A stretch of DNA of 64,000 nt from Rhizobium lusitanum. GTDB lineage: Bacteria > Pseudomonadota > Alphaproteobacteria > Rhizobiales > Rhizobiaceae. Positions 44,816 through 55,294 of this stretch are shown piece by piece. The notes beneath the pieces are model-generated. The model saw nothing but the letters and a program-made list of their open reading frames with translations, was not told where the DNA came from and searched no databases. Each line of letters opens with the position of its first letter. Position 1 is the stretch's first letter. The position numbers and the translations under genes were made by a program. The stretch covers positions 2,841,001 to 2,905,000 of the forward strand of contig NZ_CP050308.1 in the NCBI RefSeq assembly GCF_014189535.1, in the 5' to 3' direction.

Positions 44816-45409
44816 TCAGCCGCGCCGATAAATCCAGAGCTGCGCCGGCGGGATGTTGCGGACGATGAAGTCGAAATGCTGGATGTGGTAGCGATCCGGC
44901 CGGGCGATGATCGGCGAAACCGGACCGTAGGAAATCTGCACGACCGGGCGGCCGGGCGGCATGCGGTCCAGCAGGCTCTCGAGCAGGGCGACGCGCGCTT
45001 TCATCGGGAAATTCAGCAGTGGAATGCCGGAAATGACGGAATCGAAGGTCTGGCCGCGCAGCACGCCGAGCGTCGTGTCGAGATCGAAGGCGTCGCCATT
45101 GATGAAGTTGACGCCGGCATAACGGCGAACGAGGTGATTGTAGAAGTCGGTGGAATATTCGATGGCGACAAGGTTCTGCGGCTCGACGCCGCGCGCCAGG
45201 ATTGCCTTGGTGATCGCGCCTGTTCCGGGACCGAGTTCCAGCACCGGCAGACCGGATTGGATATTGACGACGCTCGCCATTTTGCGGGCGGTGATCGACG
45301 ACGTCGGGGCGATGGAGCCGACCGTTTTCGGACCCTGCATCATCCCCTTGAAGAAACGGATCTCCTCATCGAATTTCTTGCCAAGCCGTTCCTTGAGACG
45401 CAGCGCCAT
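44816..45409 (-). CDS. pmtA: phosphatidylethanolamine N-methyltransferase
   Basis: A 197-residue rhizobial-type PmtA, which makes phosphatidylcholine by three SAM-dependent methylations of phosphatidylethanolamine. The N terminus (MALRLKERLGKKFDEEIRFFKG) is a membrane-binding amphipathic helix as in Sinorhizobium and Agrobacterium PmtA; the SAM site is VLELGPGTGAITKAIL. I choose the ATG at 45409, which matches known PmtA starts; an ATG five codons upstream is the alternative. Between it and dnaN there is a shared spacer with the dnaN terminator. Confidence 0.92.
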   Translation of the reverse strand: MALRLKERLGKKFDEEIRFFKGMMQGPKTVGSIAPTSSITARKMASVVNIQSGLPVLELGPGTGAITKAILARGVEPQNLVAIEYSTDFYNHLVRRYAGVNFINGDAFDLDTTLGVLRGQTFDSVISGIPLLNFPMKARVALLESLLDRMPPGRPVVQISYGPVSPIIARPDRYHIQHFDFIVRNIPPAQLWIYRRG

Positions 45410-45516
45410 GCTCTCCCCCACCATTTTCTACAGTTGCGACTTACATATCGCTTGTGTCTAATCTTGCAATGCAATGACGCAATAACAAAAGAAAATGTCG
45501 CAATCAACGCGCGTTA

Positions 45517-45565
45517 AAATAAAAGCGCCCTTCCCGTGTCCATGAGAACGCGGGAAGGACGCTTT
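45517..45565 (-). terminator. rho-independent terminator of dnaN
   Basis: On the minus strand AAAGCG-(T)-CCTTCCCGCGT pairs with AC(A)CGGGAAGG-(G)-CGCTTT (45565 to 45522), followed by a T-rich tail ATTTTAACG. It begins eight bases past the dnaN stop. Confidence 0.85.
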
Positions 45566-45572
45566 GGTTTCG

Positions 45573-46691
45573 CTAGACGCGCATCGGCATCAAGACATAA
45601 AGGGCGTCGTCGCCGGCCGTGTCGCGGATGAGCGTCGGCGAGCCGGCATCGGCAAGCAGGAAGATCGCGGCGTCGCCGGACAGTTGTGCGGTGATGTCGA
45701 GCAGATATTTGGCGTTGAAGCCGATTTCCATCGCATCGGTATCATAGCTGACAGCGACTTCTTCCGTCGCACTTCCGGAGTCCGGGTTGTTGACCGTCAA
45801 GAGCAGCTGGCCGTCCGACAGCGCCAGCTTCACGGCGCGGCCACGTTCCGACGAGATGGTGGAGACGCGGTCGACAGCCTGCGCAAAGGACTGGCAATCG
45901 ACCCGCATTTCCTTGTCATTGTTCGTCGGAATGACGCGCTGATAATCGGGGAAGGTGCCGTCGATCAGCTTCGAGGTCATGACGATCGAGCCGATCGTGG
46001 TGCGGATCTTGGCGTCCGACACTTCGACGGTGACGATGACATCGGGGCTATCGACCAGCTTCTGCAATTCGCCGACCGTCTTGCGCGGAATGATGATGCC
46101 CGGCATGCCTTCCGAACCCGAGGGCGCGCTGACATCGGCGCGCGCGAGACGATGGCCGTCGGTTGCGACCGACCTGAGCTTCAGGTCGCCTTCGCTTTCG
46201 ATCGTGTGGAAGAAGATGCCGTTCAGATAATAGCGCGTCTCTTCGGTGGAGATCGCGAATTGCGTCCGGTCGATCAGCATCTTCAAATCCGATGCCTTCA
46301 GCTTGAAGGAATGGCTGAAGCTGCCGGCGGTCAGATCCGGAAAATCGGATTCCGGCAGGCATTGCAGCGAGAATTTCGAGCGCCCGGAGGCAACCGTCAT
46401 CGAGCCGCCGTCGGGATTGGTGGCAAGAAGCACTTCCGAACCGTCCGGCAGCTTGCGCACGATATCATAGAGCAGATGCGCCGGAACGGTGGTGGCGCCG
46501 GCCTGCTCGACATTGGCGGGAGTTGCCTCGGTGATTTCCAGATCGAGGTCGGTCGCCTTCATGTCGAGGTTGGCGCCCTCGGCCTTGAGCAACACGTTGG
46601 ACAGGATCGGGATCGTATTGCGACGCTCGACCACGCGGTGGACGTGGTTCAGCGACTTCAGGAGGTTCGACCGCTCAATTGTAATACGCAT
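45573..46691 (-). CDS. dnaN: DNA polymerase III sliding clamp (beta subunit)
   Basis: A 372-residue clamp that tethers DNA polymerase III to DNA. The N terminus MRITIERSNLLKSLNHVHRVVERRNTIPIL is the standard DnaN start; three similar domains follow, and the C terminus YVLMPMRV is the canonical hydrophobic tail of the clamp. I start at ATG 46691; the frame is open further upstream to 46892 without conservation. In most bacteria dnaN is beside dnaA; here it is divergent from rsmI, as in many rhizobia. Confidence 0.98.
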   Translation of the reverse strand: MRITIERSNLLKSLNHVHRVVERRNTIPILSNVLLKAEGANLDMKATDLDLEITEATPANVEQAGATTVPAHLLYDIVRKLPDGSEVLLATNPDGGSMTVASGRSKFSLQCLPESDFPDLTAGSFSHSFKLKASDLKMLIDRTQFAISTEETRYYLNGIFFHTIESEGDLKLRSVATDGHRLARADVSAPSGSEGMPGIIIPRKTVGELQKLVDSPDVIVTVEVSDAKIRTTIGSIVMTSKLIDGTFPDYQRVIPTNNDKEMRVDCQSFAQAVDRVSTISSERGRAVKLALSDGQLLLTVNNPDSGSATEEVAVSYDTDAMEIGFNAKYLLDITAQLSGDAAIFLLADAGSPTLIRDTAGDDALYVLMPMRV

Positions 46692-46953
46692 GGATGCTAC
46701 CGCTTTCGACCGTGACTGCCCGGGCGGTCCGAAGCGCCCGAAGGATATGGTTCCGAGCGGCCCCGAAGGGATCGCCCCGAAGATTGGACGGGCAAAATGA
46801 CAGAACTCAGCATGCGAATGCAAGAGGCATCGGGATATGCTGCACGTCATTTCAGTAAATGATGGGCAAAGCTCACAGGATTTGCTGTGCACTTGCCGTC
46901 AGACGACGCCTCGCCCATAAAGGCGATGAATCCGAGGCTAATTCAGGACAGGC

Positions 46954-47862
46954 ATGAACGAAGAACATTCCAGCGGCGGAGCGCGCAGCTTCCGCTTGCA
47001 CAACCATACGGTTCCCGCCCGTCCACTCGAGCCGGCGCTCTATCTTGTTGCCACGCCGATCGGCAATCTCGGCGATATTACGTTGAGAGCGCTGGAAACC
47101 TTGGCGGGCGCCGATGTTCTCGCCTGCGAGGACACCCGCGTCACCCGCGTGCTGCTCGATCGCTACGGCATCCAGAACCGGCCCTATGCCTATCATGAGC
47201 ACAATGCTGACGAGGTCGGGCCGCGACTGTTGCAGGCGCTGGAATCCGGCCGCTCGGTGGCGCTGGTCTCCGATGCCGGCACGCCGCTGGTCTCCGATCC
47301 AGGCTACCGGCTGGCGCAACAGGCGATCGAGGCCGGATACCGCGTCGTGCCCATTCCCGGCGCTTCGGCGCCGCTGGCAGCACTCGTCGGCTCCGGCCTG
47401 CCCAATGACGCCTTCCTCTTCGCCGGCTTCCTGCCCACCAAGGACAAGGGCAAGCGCGACCGGCTGGCGGAGCTCGCCGCCGTCCCCGCCACGCTGATCT
47501 TCTTTGAATCCCCGCACCGCATCGCCGCGACGCTGGCCGCCGCCTCCGATGTACTAGGTGCAGAGCGCCGTGGCGCCGTCGGCCGCGAACTGACCAAGAC
47601 CTTCGAAGAATTCCGCCGCGGCACGCTGGCTGAACTGGCGGCCTTTTATGACACGGTCGACAACGTCAAGGGCGAGATCGTCTGGTTGGTCGGCCCGCCA
47701 CAGGAACGCGTCACGCCGGAGGCCGATATCGAGGCCATGCTCCGTGATCTCTCCAAGACCTTGCCGACCGCCAAGGCGGCGGCGGAAGCCGCGCGCTTGA
47801 CCGGCCTGCCACGCAAGGATCTCTATCAGCGCCTGCTCGACATGAAGGGGCGGCCCGAGTGA
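46954..47862 (+). CDS. rsmI: 16S rRNA (cytidine-1402-2'-O)-methyltransferase
   Basis: A 302-residue SAM-dependent tetrapyrrole-methylase-fold enzyme that methylates C1402 in the ribosomal P site. The N-terminal motif LVATPIGNLGDITLRALE, the GTPLVSDPGYRLAQ motif and IPGASAPLAALVGSGLPNDAF are all present. The C-terminal extension ends with LPRKDLYQRLL, as in the family. The next gene, yraN, starts six bases after its stop, a conserved pairing. Confidence 0.97.
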   Translation: MNEEHSSGGARSFRLHNHTVPARPLEPALYLVATPIGNLGDITLRALETLAGADVLACEDTRVTRVLLDRYGIQNRPYAYHEHNADEVGPRLLQALESGRSVALVSDAGTPLVSDPGYRLAQQAIEAGYRVVPIPGASAPLAALVGSGLPNDAFLFAGFLPTKDKGKRDRLAELAAVPATLIFFESPHRIAATLAAASDVLGAERRGAVGRELTKTFEEFRRGTLAELAAFYDTVDNVKGEIVWLVGPPQERVTPEADIEAMLRDLSKTLPTAKAAAEAARLTGLPRKDLYQRLLDMKGRPE

Positions 47863-47868
47863 AACAAT

Positions 47869-48240
47869 ATGAGCGGTGAGACCGGCGGAAAGCTGAAGCG
47901 GCAAAAGGCATGGCGACGTGGCCATATCTCCGAATATCTCGCCGCTGCATTCTTACGGCTCAAAGGCTACCGCATCCTCGCCATCCGCCACCGTACCAAG
48001 CTTGGCGAGATCGACATCATCGCCCGCAAGGGCGATCTCGCCGTCTTCGTCGAGGTCAAGGCCCGGCGTGGCGAGCAGGAGGCGATCGACGCCGTCTCCT
48101 TTTCCGCGCAAAAGCGCATCCGCGCCGCAAGCGACCTCTGGCTTGCCCGCCAGTCGGATTTCGCTCTGTTATCGCAACGCTACGATATCGTCGCCATCCT
48201 GCCCGGCTGCTGGCCCCGGCATTTTAAAGATGCTTTCTAA
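47869..48240 (+). CDS. yraN: YraN-family (UPF0102) putative nuclease
   Basis: A 123-residue protein of the YraN family, related in fold to Holliday-junction resolvases and restriction endonucleases. The PD-(D/E)xK-type core is visible as EIDIIARKGDLAVFVEVKAR. The start can be a GTG or the nearby ATG (47870 region); I keep MSGETGGKLKRQKAW. Function is not established. It is translated with rsmI and followed by an EEP gene after 104 bases. Confidence 0.9.
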   Translation: MSGETGGKLKRQKAWRRGHISEYLAAAFLRLKGYRILAIRHRTKLGEIDIIARKGDLAVFVEVKARRGEQEAIDAVSFSAQKRIRAASDLWLARQSDFALLSQRYDIVAILPGCWPRHFKDAF

Positions 48241-48344
48241 CTCGGCCATCATGGAGCCGTCATAAAACGCGCCTATTGCCGGACGATCCGCGCCCGTGCT
48301 GCTCCAAGGCATAGGCGCTCTATCCCATCTCGACAGGTCTCGTC

Positions 48345-49340
48345 ATGATCCGCAGCACCGTTTCCGCCTTCACCGTTCCCTCGCAGGAGGAGCGTGAAAA
48401 CTTCATTGCGCTGGAAAAGACCCCCGCCATCCACGCCGCGACACTGGCGTCGCTTGCCTGCATGAACACGGTGCGCGTCGGCGGCGCGGCTGGCCAGGGA
48501 CGGCCGCTTGCTTTCCCCTTCACCGTGGCTGCCTGGAATCTGGAGCGCTGCCTTTTCCCGATCGAATCCGCCGCCAAGCTGGAGGCGACCAATGCGCCAC
48601 TGGTGCTGCTCTCGGAGATGGATGAAGGCATGGCACGCACTGGGCAGGGCGACCCCACGGCTACCATCGCCGGCGAACTGGGCATGAATTACGCCTATGG
48701 CGTCGAATTCCTCGAACTCAGTCTCGGCTCCGAGATCGAGCGTTCCTTCTGCAAGGACGATGTCAACGAGAACGGCTTTCATGGCAACGCGCTGATGGCC
48801 TCGACCGCGCTGAAAGACGTCTTCCTGTTCCGCCTGCCGGGCGAGGCCGTCTGGTTCAAGGACAGCAACGAGCAACCGCGCGTCGGCGAGCGCTGCGCCA
48901 TTGGCGCTGTCGTCGAGACCGAAGCCGGTCCTTTCGTTGCCGTTTCCGTGCATCTCGAAAGTGTCGCCACTGTCGCCTATCGTGAGCGCCAGATGGCGGC
49001 GCTGATCACCGCCGTCGAGGCCTACGCCCCCGGCCTGCCGATCCTGATCGGCGGCGATCTCAATACCGGCAATCATACCGGCGGCGATTTCAGGACGGAT
49101 ACTCTTTTCGCCATGGCAGAGCAGCGCAGTTTCGAATGCCATGGCGGCCCTCTCGATCAGACGACCACGCGCCCGAGCCTCATCACCCGCTTTCCGGAGC
49201 GCACCATGAAGCTCGACTGGTTCTTGAGCCGTGGCCTGAAGATCGGCGATAGCCATCTCGTCTCTTCGCTCAACTCGGACGGCAAGCCGCTCTCCGATCA
49301 CGATATGATCGTCTGCACCATCGAAGGTTTTGCGGCCTAA
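48345..49340 (+). CDS. endonuclease/exonuclease/phosphatase (EEP) family protein
   Basis: A 331-residue EEP-fold phosphoesterase without a signal peptide. Active-site motifs are WNLER (N), SEMDEG (E), GGDLNTG (D-x-N) and SDHDMI (final D-H). These enzymes cut phosphodiester bonds in nucleic acids or lipids; the substrate is not identifiable. It is transcribed in the same direction as yraN and gshB but is not tightly coupled to either. Confidence 0.88.
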   Translation: MIRSTVSAFTVPSQEERENFIALEKTPAIHAATLASLACMNTVRVGGAAGQGRPLAFPFTVAAWNLERCLFPIESAAKLEATNAPLVLLSEMDEGMARTGQGDPTATIAGELGMNYAYGVEFLELSLGSEIERSFCKDDVNENGFHGNALMASTALKDVFLFRLPGEAVWFKDSNEQPRVGERCAIGAVVETEAGPFVAVSVHLESVATVAYRERQMAALITAVEAYAPGLPILIGGDLNTGNHTGGDFRTDTLFAMAEQRSFECHGGPLDQTTTRPSLITRFPERTMKLDWFLSRGLKIGDSHLVSSLNSDGKPLSDHDMIVCTIEGFAA

Positions 49341-49436
49341 GTCTCGCAACCGTTAAAATGCGCCGGTTTTCCTGAACCACGCCGTTACCTCTTTCATGCC
49401 ATGAAGACTGAGACGCGCATGGAATTGGGGGATTGC

Positions 49437-49940
49437 ATGGTTTTGAAATTGATGTTGGCGAGCATGGCGGCCTTTGCCACCCGCGCTGCCCCGCTTGTCG
49501 CGGCATTGCCGCAGTCGAAAAACTTCGTCGCCGGTGCCGCCGGCGAGATGGACATGAAGCCTTCGCCGATCGAGCCGTCCTGGGTCGTGGCCGGCGCGCC
49601 TGTCGCCCGCCTTGCCGAGCACTCTCGCGGGCAGGACGACGCCGCGCTGACGGCATTGTGGGATTGCACGGCGGGTGAGTTTCACTGGCATTTTGGCTGG
49701 GACGAAACGGTGATGATCCTCGAAGGCGAGGTGCACATCACCACCGAGGACGGCGTCGAACGCCTGCTTTGCGCCGGTGACGTCGCCTATTTTGCCGGGG
49801 GCACATGGGCGACATGGCGCATCGACCGCTATGTGCGCAAGGTCGCCTTCTGCCGCAAGCCTTTCCCGAAGCCGCTGACCATGGCCTATCGACTGCGCAA
49901 CTTGGTGCGGCAGGGCGGCGCGCAAGGTATCGCCGCCTGA
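49437..49940 (+). CDS. cupin-domain protein
   Basis: A 167-residue protein with a single cupin barrel. The metal-binding motif is only partly canonical: DCTAGEFHWHFGWDETVMILEGEV has H-x-H followed by E (HWH ... ETV), and the second motif is weaker. I start at ATG 49437 with GGGGGA just upstream; an ATG at 49401 is the alternative and would lack a good site. It resembles the DUF861-like cupins that act in uptake or catabolism of amino acids, but the function is unknown. Confidence 0.82.
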   Translation: MVLKLMLASMAAFATRAAPLVAALPQSKNFVAGAAGEMDMKPSPIEPSWVVAGAPVARLAEHSRGQDDAALTALWDCTAGEFHWHFGWDETVMILEGEVHITTEDGVERLLCAGDVAYFAGGTWATWRIDRYVRKVAFCRKPFPKPLTMAYRLRNLVRQGGAQGIAA

Positions 49941-50012
49941 TGCCTTCAATAGCCGTTGCGTTTGAACGCCGGCCGACCTAAATCTGTCGGCGAATTCGAG
50001 CGAGGGCAAATC

Positions 50013-50960
50013 ATGGCGAAGATCAAGAATGTTGCGGTCCAGATGGACCATGTGCAGGGCATCAACATCGCGGGCGACTCGACTTTCGCCATGAGCATGG
50101 AGGCCCAGAACCGCGGCTACAAGCTCTTTCACTACACGCCCGAGCGCCTCAGCATGCGCGACGGCACGGTCTATGCCTCCGTCGAGCCGATGATCCTGCG
50201 CGACGTCAAGGGTGACCATTTCGAACTCGGCGAAGCCGAGCGCGTCGATCTCTCGACCATGGATGTCGTGCTGCTGCGCCAGGATCCGCCGTTCGACATG
50301 GCATACATCACCTCGACGCATCTGCTCGAGCGTATCCATCCGAAGACGCTCGTCGTCAACGATCCGGCCTGGGTGCGCAACTCGCCGGAAAAGATTTTCG
50401 TCACCGAATTCGCCGACCTGATGCCGAAAACGCTGATCACCCGCGATGCCGGCGAGATCCGCCGTTTCCGCGAGGAGATGGGCGACATCATCCTGAAGCC
50501 GCTTTACGGCAATGGCGGCGCTGGGGTCTTCCATTCGACCCGCGACGACCGCAACCTGTCTTCGCTGCTGGAAATGTTCGGCCAGCTCTTCCGCGAGCCC
50601 TTCATCGCCCAGCAATATCTCCCGGATGTCCGCAAGGGCGACAAGCGCATCATCCTCATTGACGGCGAGCCGGTCGGCGCCATCAATCGCGTTCCGGCCG
50701 AACATGACAGCCGTTCCAACATGCATGTCGGCGGCCGCGCCGAGGCAACGGAGCTGACGGCACGCGAACAGGAAATTTGCGCCCGCATCGGCCCATCGCT
50801 CAAGGCTCGTGGCTTCCTCCTCGTCGGCATCGATGTCATCGGCGACTATATGACCGAGATCAACGTGACATCGCCGACCGGCATCCGCGAGGTCAAGCGC
50901 TTCGGCGGCGCCGATATCGCCAACCTGTTGTGGGACGCGATCGAGGCCAAGCGCGCCTGA
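50013..50960 (+). CDS. gshB: glutathione synthetase
   Basis: A 315-residue ATP-grasp ligase that joins gamma-glutamylcysteine and glycine to form glutathione. Family motifs are [18 protein letters not shown] at the N terminus, [12 protein letters not shown], and the ATP-grasp loop [14 protein letters not shown]; the C-terminal [12 protein letters not shown] is also typical. I start at ATG 50013 with GAGGG upstream and not at 49956. Part of a conserved rsmI-yraN-gshB neighbourhood. Confidence 0.97.
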   Translation: MAKIKNVAVQMDHVQGINIAGDSTFAMSMEAQNRGYKLFHYTPERLSMRDGTVYASVEPMILRDVKGDHFELGEAERVDLSTMDVVLLRQDPPFDMAYITSTHLLERIHPKTLVVNDPAWVRNSPEKIFVTEFADLMPKTLITRDAGEIRRFREEMGDIILKPLYGNGGAGVFHSTRDDRNLSSLLEMFGQLFREPFIAQQYLPDVRKGDKRIILIDGEPVGAINRVPAEHDSRSNMHVGGRAEATELTAREQEICARIGPSLKARGFLLVGIDVIGDYMTEINVTSPTGIREVKRFGGADIANLLWDAIEAKRA

Positions 50961-51084
50961 TTTCAGGTTTCTCGTCACGCTTTGTTCTTATATTACAACT
51001 TGCTGTCGTAACATTTCGCGCGACAGTATGTTTGTTCGCTTATTGTTCTTGTTTTATTTCTTTTTCCGTGCAAGATGATGGCTT

Positions 51085-51110
51085 GCAACCCGCTAAGGGG
51101 ATTGGGTTGC
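51085..51110 (+). promoter_or_regulatory. 7-bp inverted repeat in the comM leader
   Basis: GCAACCC (51085-51091) pairs with GGGTTGC (51104-51110) across 12 bases, 35 bases upstream of the comM ATG. It could be an operator or leader hairpin; there is no further evidence. Confidence 0.3.
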
Positions 51111-51144
51111 TAGCGTAAAAAGCTTGCGGCACAGAGGATAGAGC

Positions 51145-52677
51145 ATGGTGGCGCGCGTCAGCACAGTGGCGTTTCAGGGCATTGAGGGCGTTCCCGTCGA
51201 AGTGCAGGTGATGATCGCGCCCGGCAAGGTGCAGATGCACATCGTCGGCCTGCCGGACAAGGCCGTGGCAGAAAGTCGCGAGCGTGTGCAGGCCGCACTC
51301 CACGCTTCCGGTCTGGCACTGCCGCCTAAGAAGGTGACGGTCAATCTCGCGCCCGCAGATCTGCCGAAAGAGGGCAGTCACTTCGATCTTCCGATCGCGC
51401 TCGGGCTGATGGCGGCGCTGGGCGCCATTCCCGCGGATGCGCTGTCCGCCTATGCCGTCCTCGGCGAACTCAATCTCGACGGCACGATCGCACCCGTCGC
51501 CGGTGCGCTACCGGCTGCGATCGCCGCCAATGCCATGGGCAAGGGCCTGATCTGCCCGGCCGAAAGTGGTCCCGAAGCCGCCTGGGCCGGCGCCGAGATC
51601 GATATCCTTGCCCCGCGCAGCCTGATCGCACTTGCCAATCATTTTCGCGGCACCCAGGTCTTGTCGCGCCCCGAGCCCGCCATCCGCGCCGCGCCCGCCA
51701 ATTTCCCCGATCTTGCCGATATCAAAGGGCAGGAGAGCGCCAAGCGGGCGCTGGAGGTGGCAGCGGCCGGTGGGCATAATCTGCTTTTTGTCGGGCCGCC
51801 CGGCTCCGGCAAGTCGATGCTGGCCTCGCGCCTGCCGTCGATATTGCCGCCATTGTCGACGGCGGAGCTGCTCGAAGTATCGATGATCCATTCGGTCGCC
51901 GGTCAGCTTTCCGGCGGCAAGCTCTCCGATCGCCGGCCCTATCGCACGCCGCATCATTCCGCCACTATGGCCGCATTGGTCGGCGGCGGCCACCGCGCCA
52001 GGCCTGGCGAAGCCTCGCTTGCCCATCACGGCGTTCTCTTCCTCGACGAGCTTCCGGAGTTTTCGCCGCAGGCGCTGGATGCGCTACGCCAGCCATTGGA
52101 AACGGGCGAATGCATCATCGCCCGCGCCAATCATCGCGTTTCCTATCCCGCCAACATCCAGCTTATCGCGGCGATGAACCCCTGCCGCTGTGGCATGGCC
52201 GGCGAGCCGGGCCACACCTGCGCCCGAGGCCCGCGTTGCGTCTCCGATTATCAGGGCCGGATTTCCGGGCCGCTGCTCGACCGTATCGATATCCGCATCG
52301 ACGTGCCTGCCGTCTCGGCCGCCGATCTCATCCGGCCGGCAACGGCGGAAAAGAGCGCCGATGTCGCCCTGCGCGTCGCCCGCGCCCGCGAACGGCAGCG
52401 CGAACGCTTCGAGGCGGCCGGCTTGAAGGGTATTTCCACCAACGCCGGCTGCTCGACATCGATGATCGAGATCATCGCCGAGCCGGACGCGGCCGGCCTG
52501 CAATTGCTGCGCGACGCAGCCGAGAAGATGAAGTTTTCCGCCCGCGGCTATCATCGCGTGCTGAAAGTGGCGCGCACGCTCGCCGATCTCGACGACAAGC
52601 AAATGGTCGGACGCATCCATCTCGCCGAGGCTATTTCCTACCGCATCGCCGGCGAACGCCTGACGGCGGCAGCGTGA
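51145..52677 (+). CDS. comM: YifB/ComM-family Mg-chelatase-like AAA+ ATPase
   Basis: A 510-residue ATPase. The N-terminal Lon-protease-like S5 fold (MVARVSTVAFQGIEGVPVEVQ) precedes the AAA+ module with Walker A GPPGSGKSM near residue 213 and Walker B LFLDELPEF near 300; a C-terminal lid domain has the arginine finger region RIDVPAVSA. ComM is a branch-migration helicase used in natural transformation. A palindrome at 51085-51110 lies in its leader. Confidence 0.95.
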   Translation: MVARVSTVAFQGIEGVPVEVQVMIAPGKVQMHIVGLPDKAVAESRERVQAALHASGLALPPKKVTVNLAPADLPKEGSHFDLPIALGLMAALGAIPADALSAYAVLGELNLDGTIAPVAGALPAAIAANAMGKGLICPAESGPEAAWAGAEIDILAPRSLIALANHFRGTQVLSRPEPAIRAAPANFPDLADIKGQESAKRALEVAAAGGHNLLFVGPPGSGKSMLASRLPSILPPLSTAELLEVSMIHSVAGQLSGGKLSDRRPYRTPHHSATMAALVGGGHRARPGEASLAHHGVLFLDELPEFSPQALDALRQPLETGECIIARANHRVSYPANIQLIAAMNPCRCGMAGEPGHTCARGPRCVSDYQGRISGPLLDRIDIRIDVPAVSAADLIRPATAEKSADVALRVARARERQRERFEAAGLKGISTNAGCSTSMIEIIAEPDAAGLQLLRDAAEKMKFSARGYHRVLKVARTLADLDDKQMVGRIHLAEAISYRIAGERLTAAA

Positions 52678-52697
52678 ACGCGAAAGGCTGAAACGAC

Positions 52698-52719
52698 AAA
52701 GGGCGCCGCAGCGCCCTTT
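52698..52719. terminator. bidirectional terminator between comM and cysK
   Basis: AAAGGGCGC (52698-52706) pairs with GCGCCCTTT (52711-52719) around CGCA. It lies between the convergent comM and cysK stop codons and has short T-runs on both sides. Confidence 0.8.
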
Positions 52720-52747
52720 GGGTATTTGATGATTGAGGCAGACTGCC

Positions 52748-53716
<969 letters not shown>

Positions 53717-53852
53717 GGGTAACTCTCCCTTTATTGGAATTGTGAAGGCACAATAGGATCAAACGGCGGCGGAAACCAGAGTGATCCCACCCTGGGCTCC
53801 GGCGCCACTTGGGAAATGATTCTCCCAAATGGCATCATTGGGGAAGGTTTTT

Positions 53853-53936
53853 TTAGGCTGCGCGGGCGGCCCTGAGAGCTGCCGTGCCGGCAATGAAAAG
53901 CGCGCCGCTATGGATGAGCAAGGCTGCCAGCGTCAT
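53853..53936 (-). CDS. 27-residue hydrophobic peptide with a strong ribosome-binding site
   Basis: The ATG at 53936 is preceded by GGAGGAA (53943-53949) with about seven bases of spacing, an unusually strong Shine-Dalgarno site. The product is a 27-residue, mostly hydrophobic peptide (MTLAALLIHSGALFIAGTAA then LRAARAA) with a basic end, consistent with a single-helix membrane peptide. It lies between cysK and an isochorismatase-like gene. Function unknown; it could also be a leader peptide. Confidence 0.5.
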   Translation of the reverse strand: MTLAALLIHSGALFIAGTAALRAARAA

Positions 53937-54079
53937 GGTGATCTTCCTCCGAAGGTATGTGGTTGCTCTATCGCAGCATTTCGGCCTTTTCAAGCGGTTG
54001 TGCCGGCGGTGCGAATACACTACCAAAGGCTTAACCGCCTGCCGAACCACGTTGTCGAAACCATGCTGCAAAGGCCGCC

Positions 54080-54637
54080 ATGTCCTCCGCATTGCTCCTG
54101 ATCGACCTTCAGAACGCTATTTTGACCGGCCTTGGCACGCCAGAACGCCAGCCGGCGATTGATGCTGCCCTTGAGACGGTCGTCTCCAAGCTCGCGGCAT
54201 TGAAGCGGGAGGCTCGCACCGCCGGCATTCCCTCCTTCATCATCCAGCATGACGGCCATGGCGCCCATCGGCTGGCGAAGCGCGGCGAGGGCTGGCAGTT
54301 GCGTCGGGAAATCGCGCCGGAGGCGGGCGATGTCGTGGTCCATAAGGCGAGTAGCGATTCCTTCTTCGACACCGATCTTGAGGCGCGCCTGCGCGCCCGT
54401 GGTATCACCCATCTCGTTGTCGGTGGCTGCATGACGCAATTTTGCGTCGATACCACGGCCCGGCGTGCCGTCTCGCTCGGCTTCGACGTGACGCTGATTA
54501 GCGACGGCCATACGACCGCCGATATGGGCAAGCTGTCGTTCGAGGCGATTGTCTCCCATCACAATATGCTGCTTGACGGCTTCGACGCCGGGACGCATGA
54601 AATCAAGCTTGTTCCGACAGCCCAAATCGCCTTCTGA
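54080..54637 (+). CDS. isochorismatase-family cysteine hydrolase
   Basis: A 185-residue cytoplasmic hydrolase of the isochorismatase/nicotinamidase fold. The catalytic Asp is D9 (LLLIDLQNAI), Lys is in VVHKASSDSFF, and the Cys is in VVGGCMTQFCVDTTARRA. The family includes ureido- and carbamoyl-hydrolases, and the substrate is not clear. It is followed after 24 bases by a LysE exporter. Confidence 0.9.
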   Translation: MSSALLLIDLQNAILTGLGTPERQPAIDAALETVVSKLAALKREARTAGIPSFIIQHDGHGAHRLAKRGEGWQLRREIAPEAGDVVVHKASSDSFFDTDLEARLRARGITHLVVGGCMTQFCVDTTARRAVSLGFDVTLISDGHTTADMGKLSFEAIVSHHNMLLDGFDAGTHEIKLVPTAQIAF

Positions 54638-54661
54638 CAAGATCCCCAGCCGGAGGCCCCG

Positions 54662-55294
54662 ATGCCGCATCTGACCAGCATGATTGCCTTTTCCCTGATC
54701 GCTCTTGGCATGGTGCTGACGCCGGGGCCGAACATGATCTATCTGGTGTCGCGATCGATCTCGCAGGGGCCGGCGGCCGGGCTGATCTCGCTTGGCGGTG
54801 TCGCCTGCGGCTTCGTTTTCTACATGTTGTCCGCAGCGCTGGGCATCACCGCCTTCGTCTTCGCCGTACCCTTCGCCTATGACGCGTTGCGTCTTGCAGG
54901 CGCTGTCTATCTCGTCTGGCTCGCCTGGAATGCGCTGAAGCCCGGCGGGCGTTCCGCCTTTCAGGTGCGCGAACTGCCGAAGGACAGCAAACGCCGGCTC
55001 TTCACCATGGGCTTGGTGACCAGCCTGTTGAACCCGAAAGTGGCAATCCTCTACCTGTCGCTTCTGCCGCAATTCATCGACCCAGCCGCCGGCAGCGTCT
55101 TCACCCAGTCTCTCGCCCTCGGTTTCACGCAGATCGTTATCAGCCTGACATTCAACGCCATATTTGCGCTGACGGCTGGCTCCATCGCGATGTTCTTCGC
55201 CCAGCGTCCGGCCTTCATGCTGATGCAGCGCTGGCTGATGGGCACGGTGCTGGCCGGCCTCGCCGTCCGCATGGCAGTCGAGGCGCAGCGGTAA
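54662..55294 (+). CDS. LysE-family exporter
   Basis: A 210-residue inner-membrane protein with about six helices. The family signature appears in GMVLTPGPNMIYLVSRSISQGP and the N-terminal helix hairpin; it is of the RhtB/LeuE type, which exports amino acids such as homoserine or threonine. The stop overlaps the next start as TAATG. Natural substrate unknown. Confidence 0.92.
   Translation: MPHLTSMIAFSLIALGMVLTPGPNMIYLVSRSISQGPAAGLISLGGVACGFVFYMLSAALGITAFVFAVPFAYDALRLAGAVYLVWLAWNALKPGGRSAFQVRELPKDSKRRLFTMGLVTSLLNPKVAILYLSLLPQFIDPAAGSVFTQSLALGFTQIVISLTFNAIFALTAGSIAMFFAQRPAFMLMQRWLMGTVLAGLAVRMAVEAQR

Noticed and set aside
49353..50978. A 541-codon open frame on the minus strand opposite the cupin and gshB genes
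   Set aside because: It spans two real plus-strand genes, has no motif, and reads as the usual shadow of GC-rich third positions.
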